From Pseudomonadota bacterium (GTDB lineage Bacteria; Pseudomonadota; Gammaproteobacteria; Burkholderiales; Methylophilaceae), in NCBI GenBank assembly GCA_029782295.1, contig JAKOVB010000089.1:434001-498000 (forward strand): 64,000 nucleotides of DNA, given 5' to 3'. Under the pieces are notes generated by a model, which was not told the DNA's origin, made no database searches, and worked only from the letters and a program-made list of their open reading frames with translations. A program made the position numbers and the translations under genes. Position 1 is the stretch's first letter, and the number at the start of each line of letters is the position of its first letter. This document shows positions 9,035-17,597 of this stretch, piece after piece.

Positions 9035-10162
9035 ATGAAGTCTCCCGTCCGATGGGACATCTTCTGCCAGGTCGTCGACAACTACGGTGACATCGGCGTG
9101 TGCTGGCGCCTGGCTCGACAACTGGCCGCAGAGCATGGCCTCACGGTCCGTTTGTGGGTGGACGATTTGCACAGCCTGCAGCGTATTTTCCCGGACACCG
9201 ACCCCACGACCGGAATCCAGCAGCATATCGGGGTCGACATCCGCCAATGGAGCACCCCCTTCCCTCCGACAGAAGCCGCAGAAGTCGTCATCGAAGCCTT
9301 CGGCTGTGCATTACCCGAATCGTATCTTGCGGCCATGGCCGGATCCTCTTCCAGGCCGGTGTGGATCAACCTCGAATACCTCTCGGCGGAAGCCTGGGTG
9401 GAGGGCTGTCATGCTCTGCCCTCCCCCCATCCGCAATACCCGCTGACCAAGCACTTCTTCTTTCCCGGCTTTACCCCTGCAACCGGTGGTCTGTTGCGGG
9501 AATCAGGCCTGATCTCCAGGCGGGACGGGTTACTGGAGAATCCTGAACAATTGTGGCAACAACTCAACTTGGCGCCTCCCGGTCCCGATGAAACAACGGT
9601 GTCGCTGTTCTGCTACGACAACGCCCCGATCGACGACCTGATATCTGCTTGGGAAAAAACCTCCCTCCCGGTGCGCTGCCTGATCCCGGAAGGCAAACCA
9701 CTCACGAGGGCATCCGCACATTTCGGCAAAGTGCTGGACCCGGGCGACACGCTCATCCGCGGCAACCTGCGCCTGCAGGCCATCCCGTTCCTCAGACAGG
9801 AAGACTACGACTTGCTGCTCTGGGCCTGCGACTGCAACTTCGTCCGCGGCGAGGACTCCTTCGTCCGTGCCCAGTGGGCCGCCCGGCCCATGATCTGGCA
9901 GATCTACGTGCAGGAAGAGAATGCCCATCTGGTCAAACTCGACGCCTTCCTTGACCGTTACTGTCGCGACATGGCCCCTGAAACCGCGACGGTCCTGCGG
10001 AAATTCCACCACGGCTGGAACCGTCATGGTGTCCTCGACTGGCCCGCACTTCAGGCTGCGCTGACCGATCTGCGCACCCATGCCGTACGCTGGTCGGAGG
10101 TACTCTCCGGGCAACCCGACCTCGCCTCTAACCTAGTGATTTTTTGCAAAAATCCGGTATAA
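9035..10162 (+). CDS. earP: EarP, EF-P arginine rhamnosyltransferase
   Basis: A 375-residue GT-B glycosyltransferase. The N-terminus has the EarP signature [18 protein letters not shown] with the two aspartates (D15, D19), and the nucleotide-sugar site motif [12 protein letters not shown] occurs near residues 270-280. EarP uses dTDP-L-rhamnose to modify Arg32 of elongation factor P, allowing EF-P to relieve stalling at polyproline. It directly precedes efp, which has an arginine at 32, a diagnostic pairing. No rhamnose biosynthesis gene is intact here, although an rmlB-like remnant lies at 55645. Confidence 0.95.
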   Translation: MKSPVRWDIFCQVVDNYGDIGVCWRLARQLAAEHGLTVRLWVDDLHSLQRIFPDTDPTTGIQQHIGVDIRQWSTPFPPTEAAEVVIEAFGCALPESYLAAMAGSSSRPVWINLEYLSAEAWVEGCHALPSPHPQYPLTKHFFFPGFTPATGGLLRESGLISRRDGLLENPEQLWQQLNLAPPGPDETTVSLFCYDNAPIDDLISAWEKTSLPVRCLIPEGKPLTRASAHFGKVLDPGDTLIRGNLRLQAIPFLRQEDYDLLLWACDCNFVRGEDSFVRAQWAARPMIWQIYVQEENAHLVKLDAFLDRYCRDMAPETATVLRKFHHGWNRHGVLDWPALQAALTDLRTHAVRWSEVLSGQPDLASNLVIFCKNPV

Positions 10163-10163
10163 T
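10158..10163 (+). promoter_or_regulatory. Candidate -10 box of efp
   Basis: A perfect TATAAT occurs at the very end of earP, 37 bp before the efp start. The region 16-18 bp upstream has no good -35 match, so only the -10 element is claimed. It suggests efp can be transcribed independently of earP. Confidence 0.45.
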
Positions 10164-10199
10164 GCGCGGCTTTTTACCCCCTATACCGTAGGACATCAG

Positions 10200-10757
10200 A
10201 TGAAAACAGCTCAGGAACTCCGCGTTGGTAACGTGTTTATGGTCGGCAACGACCCCATGGTCGTGTTGAAGGCCGAATACAGCAAGTCCGGCCGTAACGC
10301 TTCCGTCGTCAAGCTGAAGTACAAGAACCTGCTGACCGAATCCCCCAGCGAAGCCGTTTACCGTGCCGACGACAAGTTCGACGTCGTGGTGCTGGACAAG
10401 AAGGAAGTGACCTACTCCTACTTCGCCGACCCGATGTACGTGTTCATGGACGCCGACTACAACCAGTACGAAGTTGAAGCCGAAACCATGGAAGACGCCC
10501 TGAACTTCCTGCAGGATGGCATGGAATGCGAAGTGGTGTTCTACAATGGCAAGCCGATCTCCGTCGAACTGCCGAACTCCGTCGTGCGCGAAATCACCTA
10601 CACCGAGCCGGCCGTCAAGGGCGACACCTCCGGCAAGGTGATGAAACCGGCCAAGATCAACACCGGCTTCGAACTGCCGGTGCCGCTGTTCTGCGAAATC
10701 GGTGACAAGATCGAAATCGACACCCGCACGCTGGAATACAAGAACCGCGTGAAGTAA
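10200..10757 (+). CDS. efp: Elongation factor P (arginine type)
   Basis: A 185-residue, three-domain EF-P with KOW-like N-terminal domain and two OB domains. The loop tip reads SKSGRNAS with Arg32, the residue rhamnosylated by EarP in this EF-P class (lysine in E. coli). EF-P binds between the P and E sites of the ribosome and promotes peptide bond formation at consecutive prolines. The start ATG follows TAGGACATCAG. A strong intrinsic terminator follows the gene. Confidence 0.97.
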   Translation: MKTAQELRVGNVFMVGNDPMVVLKAEYSKSGRNASVVKLKYKNLLTESPSEAVYRADDKFDVVVLDKKEVTYSYFADPMYVFMDADYNQYEVEAETMEDALNFLQDGMECEVVFYNGKPISVELPNSVVREITYTEPAVKGDTSGKVMKPAKINTGFELPVPLFCEIGDKIEIDTRTLEYKNRVK

Positions 10758-10775
10758 TAACGGGATGCAGGAATC

Positions 10776-10800
10776 AAGGGGCCTAGAGCCCCTTTTTTCT
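10776..10800 (+). terminator. Intrinsic terminator after efp
   Basis: AAGGGGC and GCCCCTT form a 7-bp stem with a 5-nt loop, followed immediately by a T-rich run (TTTTCT). It lies 19 bp after the efp stop. Confidence 0.85.
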
Positions 10801-10894
10801 TTTCCCTTGGCTGATTGACAGTCATGGACGCTCGGCCTATTGTCTGACTCACCCGACACACGTACGCTGAAGCAACAACTCTACAACACAAACG

Positions 10895-11773
10895 ATGAAC
10901 TCCGGAAAAGCACCGCTACCACCCGAACTGACCGAAGCGCATATCCAGGAAGTCCTGAAGAGCATCCGCATTCCGCCCTGTCCGAAAATGTTGATGGAGG
11001 TGATGGCCGAAGTCCAGAAAGACGTCCCGAACGTCAACAAATTGACCGCGTCGATCTCGATTGACCCCGGCATGGCCGCAGTGGTCCTGAAGGTTGCAAA
11101 CTCCCCGCTGTTCCGTACCGGCAATCCGATTTCGAATGTACGCACCTGCATTGAGCGTCTGGGGATGCGGAATGTCGTGAGCGTCGTTGTCACAGGGGCC
11201 TTGCATCAAAGCATGACGGAGACCGCCAACCCTTATTTCGACACCTTCTGGGACCATACCTCCGCCATCGCCATCGCCGCCGGCATCATCGCGAAGCGTC
11301 AGTATGGCATCTCCCCGGATGCCGCCTACACCTACGCCCTGTTCCACGACATCGGCATCCCCCTGATGCTGCAGCGCTTTCCTGAATACAGTACAGCCCT
11401 GGAGACCTCCCGGAAGAGTCACGAGCTGCTGATCAACGTAGAAACGCAATATTTTCCCTGCACGCATCCGGTGATCGGATCCTTGATGATCAAGTCCTGG
11501 GGCTTGCCTGAGAATGTATCCAAAGGAATCCGTTTTCATCATGAACCTGAAGTGTACGATCTGCCCGACCACATCCTGCCCGGCGGAGTCGTCTCGCTGA
11601 TCGCTGTCACCCATGTCGCTGAGCGACTGTCCTGCGAAGCCTTCGGCAAAGAGGATCTGGAAGTTGGCGATGTGTTATACGCCCGCGCCTGCGCCCATCT
11701 CGGTATCAGTCACGAGGAACTGGAACGCCTGGCCGAAGACCTGCAAAGCGCCCTCCAGGAAATTCATCACTGA
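10895..11773 (+). CDS. HDOD-domain signalling protein
   Basis: A 292-residue single-domain HDOD protein. The N-terminal helix set (IRIPPCPKMLMEVMAEVQ), the turn SIDPGMAAVVLKVANSPLF and the degenerate HD region (LFHDIGIPLMLQ) are characteristic. HDOD proteins are HD-like folds, usually without phosphohydrolase activity, that act as regulatory scaffolds in motility, biofilm and second-messenger control. The gene is monocistronic between efp and mqo; no partner domain is fused. The physiological role here is unknown. Confidence 0.88.
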   Translation: MNSGKAPLPPELTEAHIQEVLKSIRIPPCPKMLMEVMAEVQKDVPNVNKLTASISIDPGMAAVVLKVANSPLFRTGNPISNVRTCIERLGMRNVVSVVVTGALHQSMTETANPYFDTFWDHTSAIAIAAGIIAKRQYGISPDAAYTYALFHDIGIPLMLQRFPEYSTALETSRKSHELLINVETQYFPCTHPVIGSLMIKSWGLPENVSKGIRFHHEPEVYDLPDHILPGGVVSLIAVTHVAERLSCEAFGKEDLEVGDVLYARACAHLGISHEELERLAEDLQSALQEIHH

Positions 11774-11813
11774 TGCCACCATTGCTGCCTGAACCAAACT
11801 GACCGTCATCCAT

Positions 11814-13295
11814 ATGTCAAAAACCAACGTCGATATCCTTCTGGTAGGTGGTGGTGTCATGAGCGCCACGCTCGGCACCCTGCTCAACAGGCTGGACCCT
11901 TCCCTCAGCATCCTCATGGTCGAACAACTCGAGCAGGTCGCACTGGAGAGCACTGACGGCTGGAACAATGCAGGCACCGGCCATGCTGGTTACTGCGAAC
12001 TCAACTACACGCCGCAAGGCGCGGACGGTAACATCAGCATCGAACGCGCACTCGGCATCAACGCCTCGTTCGAAACTTCCTTGCAACTTTGGTCCAGCCT
12101 GGTAGAACTGGGTGACCTTCCGGCCCCTGGCCGCTTCATCAACCCTACGCCGCATTTGAGTTTTGTCTGGGGTGCATCCGACGTCGCTTTTCTGCGCCAG
12201 CGTCACAAGTTACTGAGCGCGCACCCGCTGTTCCGGGATATGCAGTACACAGAAGACCGTGCCGAAATGGAATCCTGGATGCCGCTGGTCATGACGCAGC
12301 GGGATCCCGCGCAACCATTGGCGGCGACGCGCGTCGCCTATGGTGCGGACATCGACTTTGGTGCCCTGACCCGTCACCTGGTCGGCTCCCTGCAGGACAA
12401 ACCCGGATTCGAACTGTGGAACGCCCACTGCGTTGTCCACCTGCAACGCCATGGACAGCGCCGCTGGCAGGTCGATGTCCTGGACAAGGTCTCGGGCCGC
12501 CAGAAAACCATCGACGCCGGCTTCGTGTTCCTCGGCGCGGGGGGGGGCGCACTGCCTCTGCTGCAGATGTCCGGGATCCCGGAAGGCAAGGGATATGGAG
12601 GTTTCCCGGTCAGCGGGCAATGGCTGGTATGCAGCAATCCGGAAATCATCCGTCGCCACCACGCCAAAGTCTACGGCAAGGCGCCGCTTGGCGCTCCGCC
12701 CATGTCGGTCCCGCACCTCGACACACGCATCATCAATGGCCAGCCAGCATTACTTTTCGGCCCGTATGCCGGGTTTACCACCCGATTCCTCAAGCGTGGT
12801 TCCTACCTGGACCTGATCGCTTCGGTGAAACCGACCAACCTCCGGTCCATGCTGGGGGCAGGCTGGCATAACATGGACCTGACCCGCTACCTGGTCGGTG
12901 AAGTCCTGCAAAGCCACCAGCAACGCATGAATGCACTGCGTCGCTTCTACCCGGAAGCCAGAAATGAGGAATGGACCCTGGCCAATGCCGGACAACGTGT
13001 ACAGATCATCAAGCACTGTCCGGAACGAGGTGGCAAACTCGAATTCGGCACGGAAATCGTGGCCGCGCAGGATGGCTCCCTGGCTGCGCTGCTGGGTGCT
13101 TCACCCGGCGCATCGACTTCTGTTCCTGCCATGATCTCGGTCATCGAGCGCTGCTTCGGCGAACGCATCAGCCAACCCGACTGGCAGCAGCGCATCAAGG
13201 CTCTGGTACCGTCCTACGGCGAATCCCTGATCAAAAATACCGACCTGTTGAATTCCGTGCGCTCGAAGACCCTCAATTCCCTCGCCCTTGTTTGA
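11814..13295 (+). CDS. mqo: Malate:quinone oxidoreductase
   Basis: A 493-residue FAD enzyme of the Mqo family: an N-terminal dinucleotide-binding motif (VGGGVMSATLG), the conserved WNNAGTGHAGYCELNYTP segment, the GGFPVSGQWL region and the C-terminal motif ending LNSLAL. It oxidises malate to oxaloacetate at the membrane and passes electrons to quinone. Length matches the family. The start follows the HDOD gene by 40 bp. Confidence 0.95.
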   Translation: MSKTNVDILLVGGGVMSATLGTLLNRLDPSLSILMVEQLEQVALESTDGWNNAGTGHAGYCELNYTPQGADGNISIERALGINASFETSLQLWSSLVELGDLPAPGRFINPTPHLSFVWGASDVAFLRQRHKLLSAHPLFRDMQYTEDRAEMESWMPLVMTQRDPAQPLAATRVAYGADIDFGALTRHLVGSLQDKPGFELWNAHCVVHLQRHGQRRWQVDVLDKVSGRQKTIDAGFVFLGAGGGALPLLQMSGIPEGKGYGGFPVSGQWLVCSNPEIIRRHHAKVYGKAPLGAPPMSVPHLDTRIINGQPALLFGPYAGFTTRFLKRGSYLDLIASVKPTNLRSMLGAGWHNMDLTRYLVGEVLQSHQQRMNALRRFYPEARNEEWTLANAGQRVQIIKHCPERGGKLEFGTEIVAAQDGSLAALLGASPGASTSVPAMISVIERCFGERISQPDWQQRIKALVPSYGESLIKNTDLLNSVRSKTLNSLALV

Positions 13296-13337
13296 AATAC
13301 ATAGCCTCAAATAATTGACAAATACCAATAAAAACCA

Positions 13338-13366
13338 TTGGGTTATTTAGGTAATTCAGGTATGCT
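13338..13366 (+). promoter_or_regulatory. Candidate sigma-70 promoter for the GGDEF gene
   Basis: TTGGGT (13338-13343) and TATGCT (13361-13366) are separated by exactly 17 bp and lie 42 bp before the preferred ATG at 13408. Both hexamers match the consensus only partly, and a better TTGACA at 13315 has no -10 at the right distance. Confidence 0.35.
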
Positions 13367-13407
13367 TCTTGCGTTACTTGTTCAGGAATTCTGCACAGGT
13401 TTTTCGC

Positions 13408-15282
13408 ATGACAAATTCAGACTCAACGCTTGATTTGCAATCTCTGCCGAGAATATTCGTCGGGGCCTTGCTCTACCTTGTGCTTGCGTTGGCCAACCTG
13501 TCATTTTTCGGAGACACCGGCCCGGTCAGCAGCGTCTGGCTACCCAGCGGGCTGGGGTTAGCGATGCTCCTGATCGGCGGGCGGCCTTATCTGGCGAGTA
13601 TTTTTATCGCATCCGCACTGGTCAACATGGTTCAGGCCCATCTTGCCTGGCCTGTGGCAGCAGCCCTCGCCGCAGGCTCGACGCTAGAGGCCGTCATCGG
13701 CCAACAATTGCTCATTCGCAGCGGAAAATTCGATCCGAGTTTTGTTCGACTCAGGGACCTGTACTGGCTGATCCTGATAGCCGGATGTTTCGGCGTGGGA
13801 TGCGGCGCACTCGTCAACACAAGCATCCTTCAATTGAACGCACTCATCGGCGAGCATGATTTCTGGAAAACCCTGTTCCGCTGGTGGATGGGAGATGCCC
13901 TCGGCATCATTCTGATGACCCCGCTGATTCTGGTCTGGCGCAATCCTCCGCGCGAATGGCGACAACCGAAACGACTGATCGAGGTCACCCTCATTCTGCT
14001 CGCGACCTTTCTGGCCGGACAGATTATTTTCATGGGATGGATGGCAGATACGCTCGGCCCCTATGCCAAGGGCTTTTTCATGTTTCTGTTCATCGCACTC
14101 GCTGCGGTCAGGCTGGGCATCCACGGCGTCGCCACCATCGTGCTCATCGCTGCAGGGCAAGGCGTTCTGGGCGCCGTTCACGGAGTCGGTCATTTCGCAT
14201 CCAGCCCCCAAGAGGTGCAATTTGCCAATTACTGGTTGTTCATGATCGCGCTTTCCATCGTCGGCATCATGCTGGCTACCTACATCGCGGCTGAAAAACG
14301 CGACAAGGAGGCGCTGCGCGAACAGGAAGAGTTTTTCCACATGATCACCGAGAACATCGACGACTTCATCGCTGTGCTCGACCTGCAGGGACGTCGGCTC
14401 TATAACAGCCCGTCCTATGCCAAGCTGTTTGGCGACCCGAGGAACATGCTCAACACCGACTCGTTTGCCGAAGTTCATCCTGACGACCGGGAACACGTCA
14501 AGCAGGTGTTCATGGACACCGTGCGCACCGGGGTCGGCCAGCGCATCGAGTTCCGATTCATACTTCCGGATGGCACGGTGCGTGACATGGAATCCCGCGG
14601 GGGCATCATCAGGAATGAAAACGGCCAAGCCATGCATGTAGTCGTGGTATCGCACGACATCACCGAGCGCAAGAAGATTGATGAAACCATCCGCAATCTG
14701 GCTTTTTACGACAGCCTGACACAGTTACCCAACCGCCGGATGCTCGATGACCGTCTGGCGCAGGCCATGGCGGCCAGCAAGCGGAGCGGGCGTTTCGGTG
14801 CATTACTGTTTCTCGACCTGGACAACTTCAAGCCCCTGAACGATCAATACGGGCATAACATCGGGGACCTGTTACTGATCGAAGTCGCACGACGGATTTC
14901 AACCTGCGTGCGGAAAGTAGACACGGTCGCGCGATTTGGTGGCGACGAGTTCGTGGTCATGCTCAGCGCCCTGGATATAGATCAGGATGAATCGGCACGC
15001 CAGGCCCTCAGCGTTGCGGAGAAAATCCGCGTCTCGCTGGGTGAACCCTACTTCATTCGTGTCAACTCCCTTACAGGCGTCGAATCAACCATCGAGCACC
15101 ACTGCACTGCCAGCATCGGCGCCGTGCTGTTCCATAATCAGGACACTAGCGAGGACAACCTGATCAAGTGGGCAGACATGGCGATGTACCTGGCCAAGGA
15201 AAAGGGGCGCAACCGCATCCACTTCCTCGATCGAGAGGCCGTTGCAGCCATGAGCGCATCCACGCCTACCGAACACCCTTGA
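13408..15282 (+). CDS. MASE1-PAS-GGDEF diguanylate cyclase
   Basis: The longest frame starts with TTG at 13369, but the ATG at 13408 gives a better N-terminus (624 residues). The first ~290 residues hold about eight membrane helices of the MASE1 type (VWLPSGLGLAMLLIGG, FRWWMGDALGIILMTPLIL). A PAS/PAC unit follows (about 300-430, ending VVVSHDITERK) and then a GGDEF domain with an intact GGDEF motif (about 511-515) after NLAFYDSLTQLPNRRML. It should make cyclic di-GMP in response to a membrane or PAS signal. No EAL domain is present. Cofactor binding by the PAS domain cannot be judged. Confidence 0.9.
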   Translation: MTNSDSTLDLQSLPRIFVGALLYLVLALANLSFFGDTGPVSSVWLPSGLGLAMLLIGGRPYLASIFIASALVNMVQAHLAWPVAAALAAGSTLEAVIGQQLLIRSGKFDPSFVRLRDLYWLILIAGCFGVGCGALVNTSILQLNALIGEHDFWKTLFRWWMGDALGIILMTPLILVWRNPPREWRQPKRLIEVTLILLATFLAGQIIFMGWMADTLGPYAKGFFMFLFIALAAVRLGIHGVATIVLIAAGQGVLGAVHGVGHFASSPQEVQFANYWLFMIALSIVGIMLATYIAAEKRDKEALREQEEFFHMITENIDDFIAVLDLQGRRLYNSPSYAKLFGDPRNMLNTDSFAEVHPDDREHVKQVFMDTVRTGVGQRIEFRFILPDGTVRDMESRGGIIRNENGQAMHVVVVSHDITERKKIDETIRNLAFYDSLTQLPNRRMLDDRLAQAMAASKRSGRFGALLFLDLDNFKPLNDQYGHNIGDLLLIEVARRISTCVRKVDTVARFGGDEFVVMLSALDIDQDESARQALSVAEKIRVSLGEPYFIRVNSLTGVESTIEHHCTASIGAVLFHNQDTSEDNLIKWADMAMYLAKEKGRNRIHFLDREAVAAMSASTPTEHP

Positions 15283-15293
15283 TATTTGAGCCG

Positions 15294-15325
15294 TTAAGCG
15301 AGGCTTAAGACACTCGGCCTATTCT
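15294..15325 (+). promoter_or_regulatory. PmrA/QseB-type direct repeat and -10 upstream of the SHP cytochrome operon
   Basis: TTAAG-N6-TTAAG occupies 15294-15309; on the other strand it reads CTTAA-N6-CTTAA, the known format for the PmrA/PreA/QseB group of OmpR-family regulators. A TATTCT -10 lies at 15320-15325, so the box covers the usual -35 place, as in activator-dependent promoters. The operon that follows ends with a QseB-like regulator, so autoregulation is a natural inference. The repeat is seen directly; binding is not. Confidence 0.6.
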
Positions 15326-15356
15326 GCACACATCCAACGTGCAAAAGGAGGCCATC

Positions 15357-15767
15357 ATGCCCCAACGCAACTCCGCCTACATCCTGATCCCGCTGCTGGC
15401 ATGCGTCGCTCTGCAGGCTCAGGCACAGACTCCGCAGGACACCTTGCGTGCACTGCAGCAACAGGCACAACAAATCCCAGGTTTTCAGGGATTTTCCAGC
15501 GCCAGAGGTGCCGAGTTTTTCAAATCGACCCACGGCAACGACTGGAGCTGTTCTACCTGCCACACACAAAACCCTACTGCTCAGGGGAAACACACCAGAA
15601 CCGGCAAGATCCTGCAACCCCTTTCCCCCGTCGCCAACCCTGACCGTTTTACCGATCAAGCCAAGGTAGACAAGTGGTTCAAGCGCAACTGCCGAGACGT
15701 CCTGGATCGCGAATGTACGGCGCTCGAAAAGGGCGATGTACTGACCTATCTGATGTCCCTCAAATAG
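15357..15767 (+). CDS. SHP-type monoheme cytochrome c (DUF1924)
   Basis: Start at ATG 15357, preceded by the strong AAGGAGG at 15345; product 136 residues. It has a signal peptide (cleavage near residue 24) and one heme motif CSTCH (65-69), followed by a region with NPDRFTDQAKVDKWFKRNC, typical of DUF1924/sphaeroides heme protein. SHP is a high-spin periplasmic cytochrome whose heme binds oxygen or nitric oxide and can be reduced by the diheme cytochrome encoded next to it. Gene order SHP, diheme cytochrome, cytochrome b, two-component system matches known clusters. Confidence 0.85.
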   Translation: MPQRNSAYILIPLLACVALQAQAQTPQDTLRALQQQAQQIPGFQGFSSARGAEFFKSTHGNDWSCSTCHTQNPTAQGKHTRTGKILQPLSPVANPDRFTDQAKVDKWFKRNCRDVLDRECTALEKGDVLTYLMSLK

Positions 15768-15776
15768 GAGACCGCC

Positions 15777-16238
15777 ATGAACATCAAAACCCTGTTAGTC
15801 ATTATCGGATTGCTGACCGCCTCCACCGCGCAGGCTTCGGGCGGTAACGAAAGCTTCAGTGCCACCAATCCCAAATGGAAAGCCGAGTGCGGGTCCTGCC
15901 ACATCGCCTATCCTGCCAGACTGCTGCCGGCCAGTTCATGGAAAGCCATGATGGGCGGGCTGGACAAGCATTTTGGTACCGACGCTTCCATGGATACTGC
16001 TACCGCGGCAGAAATTCTCGCTTTTCTGGAGAAAAACGCCAGTCGCCGCAAGGTTGAGACCTCCACGAAACCGCAACTGCGGATCACCGAAACCCGCTGG
16101 TTCCAGAGCGAGCACGATGAAGTCCCGGCCCGCCTGTGGAAAGATCCTCGCGTGAAGACGGGTGCCAACTGTGCCGCCTGCCATACCAAGGCGGAAAACG
16201 GGGATTTCAACGAACACAATATTCGTTTGCCCAGATAA
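15777..16238 (+). CDS. Diheme cytochrome c (DHC), SHP reductase partner
   Basis: A 153-residue exported protein: signal peptide to about residue 20, heme motifs CGSCH (38-42) and CAACH (132-136), and the DHC-family segment PARLLPASSWKAMMGGLDKH between them. DHC is a periplasmic electron carrier that donates electrons to SHP. It lies 9 bp after the SHP gene with AGGAG upstream. The membrane cytochrome b encoded next probably reduces it from the quinone pool. Confidence 0.9.
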   Translation: MNIKTLLVIIGLLTASTAQASGGNESFSATNPKWKAECGSCHIAYPARLLPASSWKAMMGGLDKHFGTDASMDTATAAEILAFLEKNASRRKVETSTKPQLRITETRWFQSEHDEVPARLWKDPRVKTGANCAACHTKAENGDFNEHNIRLPR

Positions 16239-16258
16239 GGGTAGAAAAGGAGCACATC

Positions 16259-16915
16259 ATGTCGCAACGCATACTGGTCTGGGACATTCCCACCCGCATT
16301 TTCCACTGGGTACTGGCGCTATCGTTCGCCGGCGCCTTCCTCACCGCTGAAACGGAGCGCTATCGCGACCTGCATATCATCCTGGGCTATCTCATGCTCG
16401 GCCTGATCGCCTTTCGCCTGCTCTGGGGATTCGTCGGCTCACGCTACGCCCGGTTCTCCTCGTTTACCTTCCGCCCGGCCGAGGTGATCGATTATCTCAA
16501 ATCGCTATTGCAACGCTCCCCCAAGCATTATCTGGGACACAACCCTGCCGGCGCCGTCGCAATCTTCCTGCTGATCGGTCTCACCCTGCTGACCGGCATC
16601 ACGGGGGTACTGCTGAATTTCGAAGTAGGCGGCGAAGCTTTCGAAGAGGTGCATGAAGTCTTTGCCAACGGCATGCTGGCCGTCGTGTTGATACATATCA
16701 CCGGGGTGATCGTCAGTAGCCTGCTGCACCGTGAAAACCTGGTGAGATCCATGGTCACCGGCTACAAGCAGGGCGAAGGGGATCAGGCCATTCCCCGCCC
16801 ATTTGCATGGCTGGGTGTCATAATGGCAGGCGTCATTGCCGCTTTCCTGTTCCTGTACCAGCCTTCGACAAAGGGAGAAGCAGGAAACGGCCCCCATACC
16901 ATGCAAGAGGATTAA
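16259..16915 (+). CDS. Cytochrome b561-family membrane protein
   Basis: Translation most likely starts at ATG 16259 behind AAAAGGAGC; the frame is open further upstream but overlaps the DHC gene. The 218-residue protein has four membrane helices with candidate heme-ligand histidines (RIFHW near residue 14, DLHIILGY, VHEVFANG, VLIHITGV) and the family string LVRSMVTGYKQGEG near the end. It belongs to the di-heme cytochrome b561/Ni-hydrogenase cytochrome b group and likely passes electrons from quinol to DHC and SHP. Confidence 0.88.
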   Translation: MSQRILVWDIPTRIFHWVLALSFAGAFLTAETERYRDLHIILGYLMLGLIAFRLLWGFVGSRYARFSSFTFRPAEVIDYLKSLLQRSPKHYLGHNPAGAVAIFLLIGLTLLTGITGVLLNFEVGGEAFEEVHEVFANGMLAVVLIHITGVIVSSLLHRENLVRSMVTGYKQGEGDQAIPRPFAWLGVIMAGVIAAFLFLYQPSTKGEAGNGPHTMQED

Positions 16916-16925
16916 CAGGCTCATC

Positions 16926-17579
16926 ATGCGCATTCTGGTCGTCGAAGACGATGCCCTGCTGGGAGACGCCATCCAGGCCGGCCTGAAACAGGCCGGCTAT
17001 GCGGTTGACTGGCTGCAGGATGGGCTGGCCGCTGACCAGGCACTCACGACGGAACCCTATGCCGCCGTAGTGCTGGACTGGGGGCTGCCACGCCTGTCCG
17101 GGATCGAGGTCCTGCAACGCCTGCGCCAGCGCAAGGCGGACATCCCGGTCATCCTGCTCACCGCGCGGGATACTGTCAACGACCGCATCCAGGGATTGGA
17201 CAGCGGTGCCGACGATTACCTGATCAAACCTTTCGACATGGGCGAGCTGGCTGCAAGGCTGCGGGCGCTGGTACGGCGCGCAAGCGGCAGCCCCACGCCA
17301 TCGCTACAAGTGGCCGGTGTAGAACTCGATCCGGCCGGTCACCAGGTGCGCTATCAGGGACAACCCGTCGAACTTTCGTCCAAGGAGTTCGAAGTCCTGC
17401 ACACGCTCATGCTGAATGCCGGCAGGGTGCTGTCACGCGGACAACTCGAGGAAAAGCTCTATGCCTGGGGGGATGAAGTCGAGAGCAATGCCGTCGAAGT
17501 CCATATCCACCATCTGCGTCGCAAGCTTGCCCCGGGGCTGATCGAAACCATCCGCGGCGTTGGCTATCTGATCCGTTAG
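16926..17579 (+). CDS. OmpR-family response regulator, QseB/PmrA-like
   Basis: Start at ATG 16926; 217 residues. The receiver domain has the acidic pair D8-D9, the phosphoacceptor D51 (VVLDWGLP), a conserved threonine (LLTARD) and K (LIKPFD); the C-terminal winged helix follows (about 125-217, ELSSKEFEVLHTLM). It is 10 bp after the cytochrome b gene and before its sensor kinase, so it is in the same operon. The CTTAA-N6-CTTAA box upstream of the operon fits its DNA-binding class. Confidence 0.9.
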   Translation: MRILVVEDDALLGDAIQAGLKQAGYAVDWLQDGLAADQALTTEPYAAVVLDWGLPRLSGIEVLQRLRQRKADIPVILLTARDTVNDRIQGLDSGADDYLIKPFDMGELAARLRALVRRASGSPTPSLQVAGVELDPAGHQVRYQGQPVELSSKEFEVLHTLMLNAGRVLSRGQLEEKLYAWGDEVESNAVEVHIHHLRRKLAPGLIETIRGVGYLIR

Positions 17580-17597
17580 GATGCGTATCCATACCTC

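Noticed and set aside
10144-10163. TTGCAA as -35 of the efp promoter
   Set aside because: It is only 8 bp before the -10 TATAAT, so the spacing is wrong.
15339-15356. GTG start for the SHP gene
   Set aside because: It would put AAGGAGG inside the coding sequence; the ATG at 15357 has this site at ideal spacing and gives a proper signal peptide.
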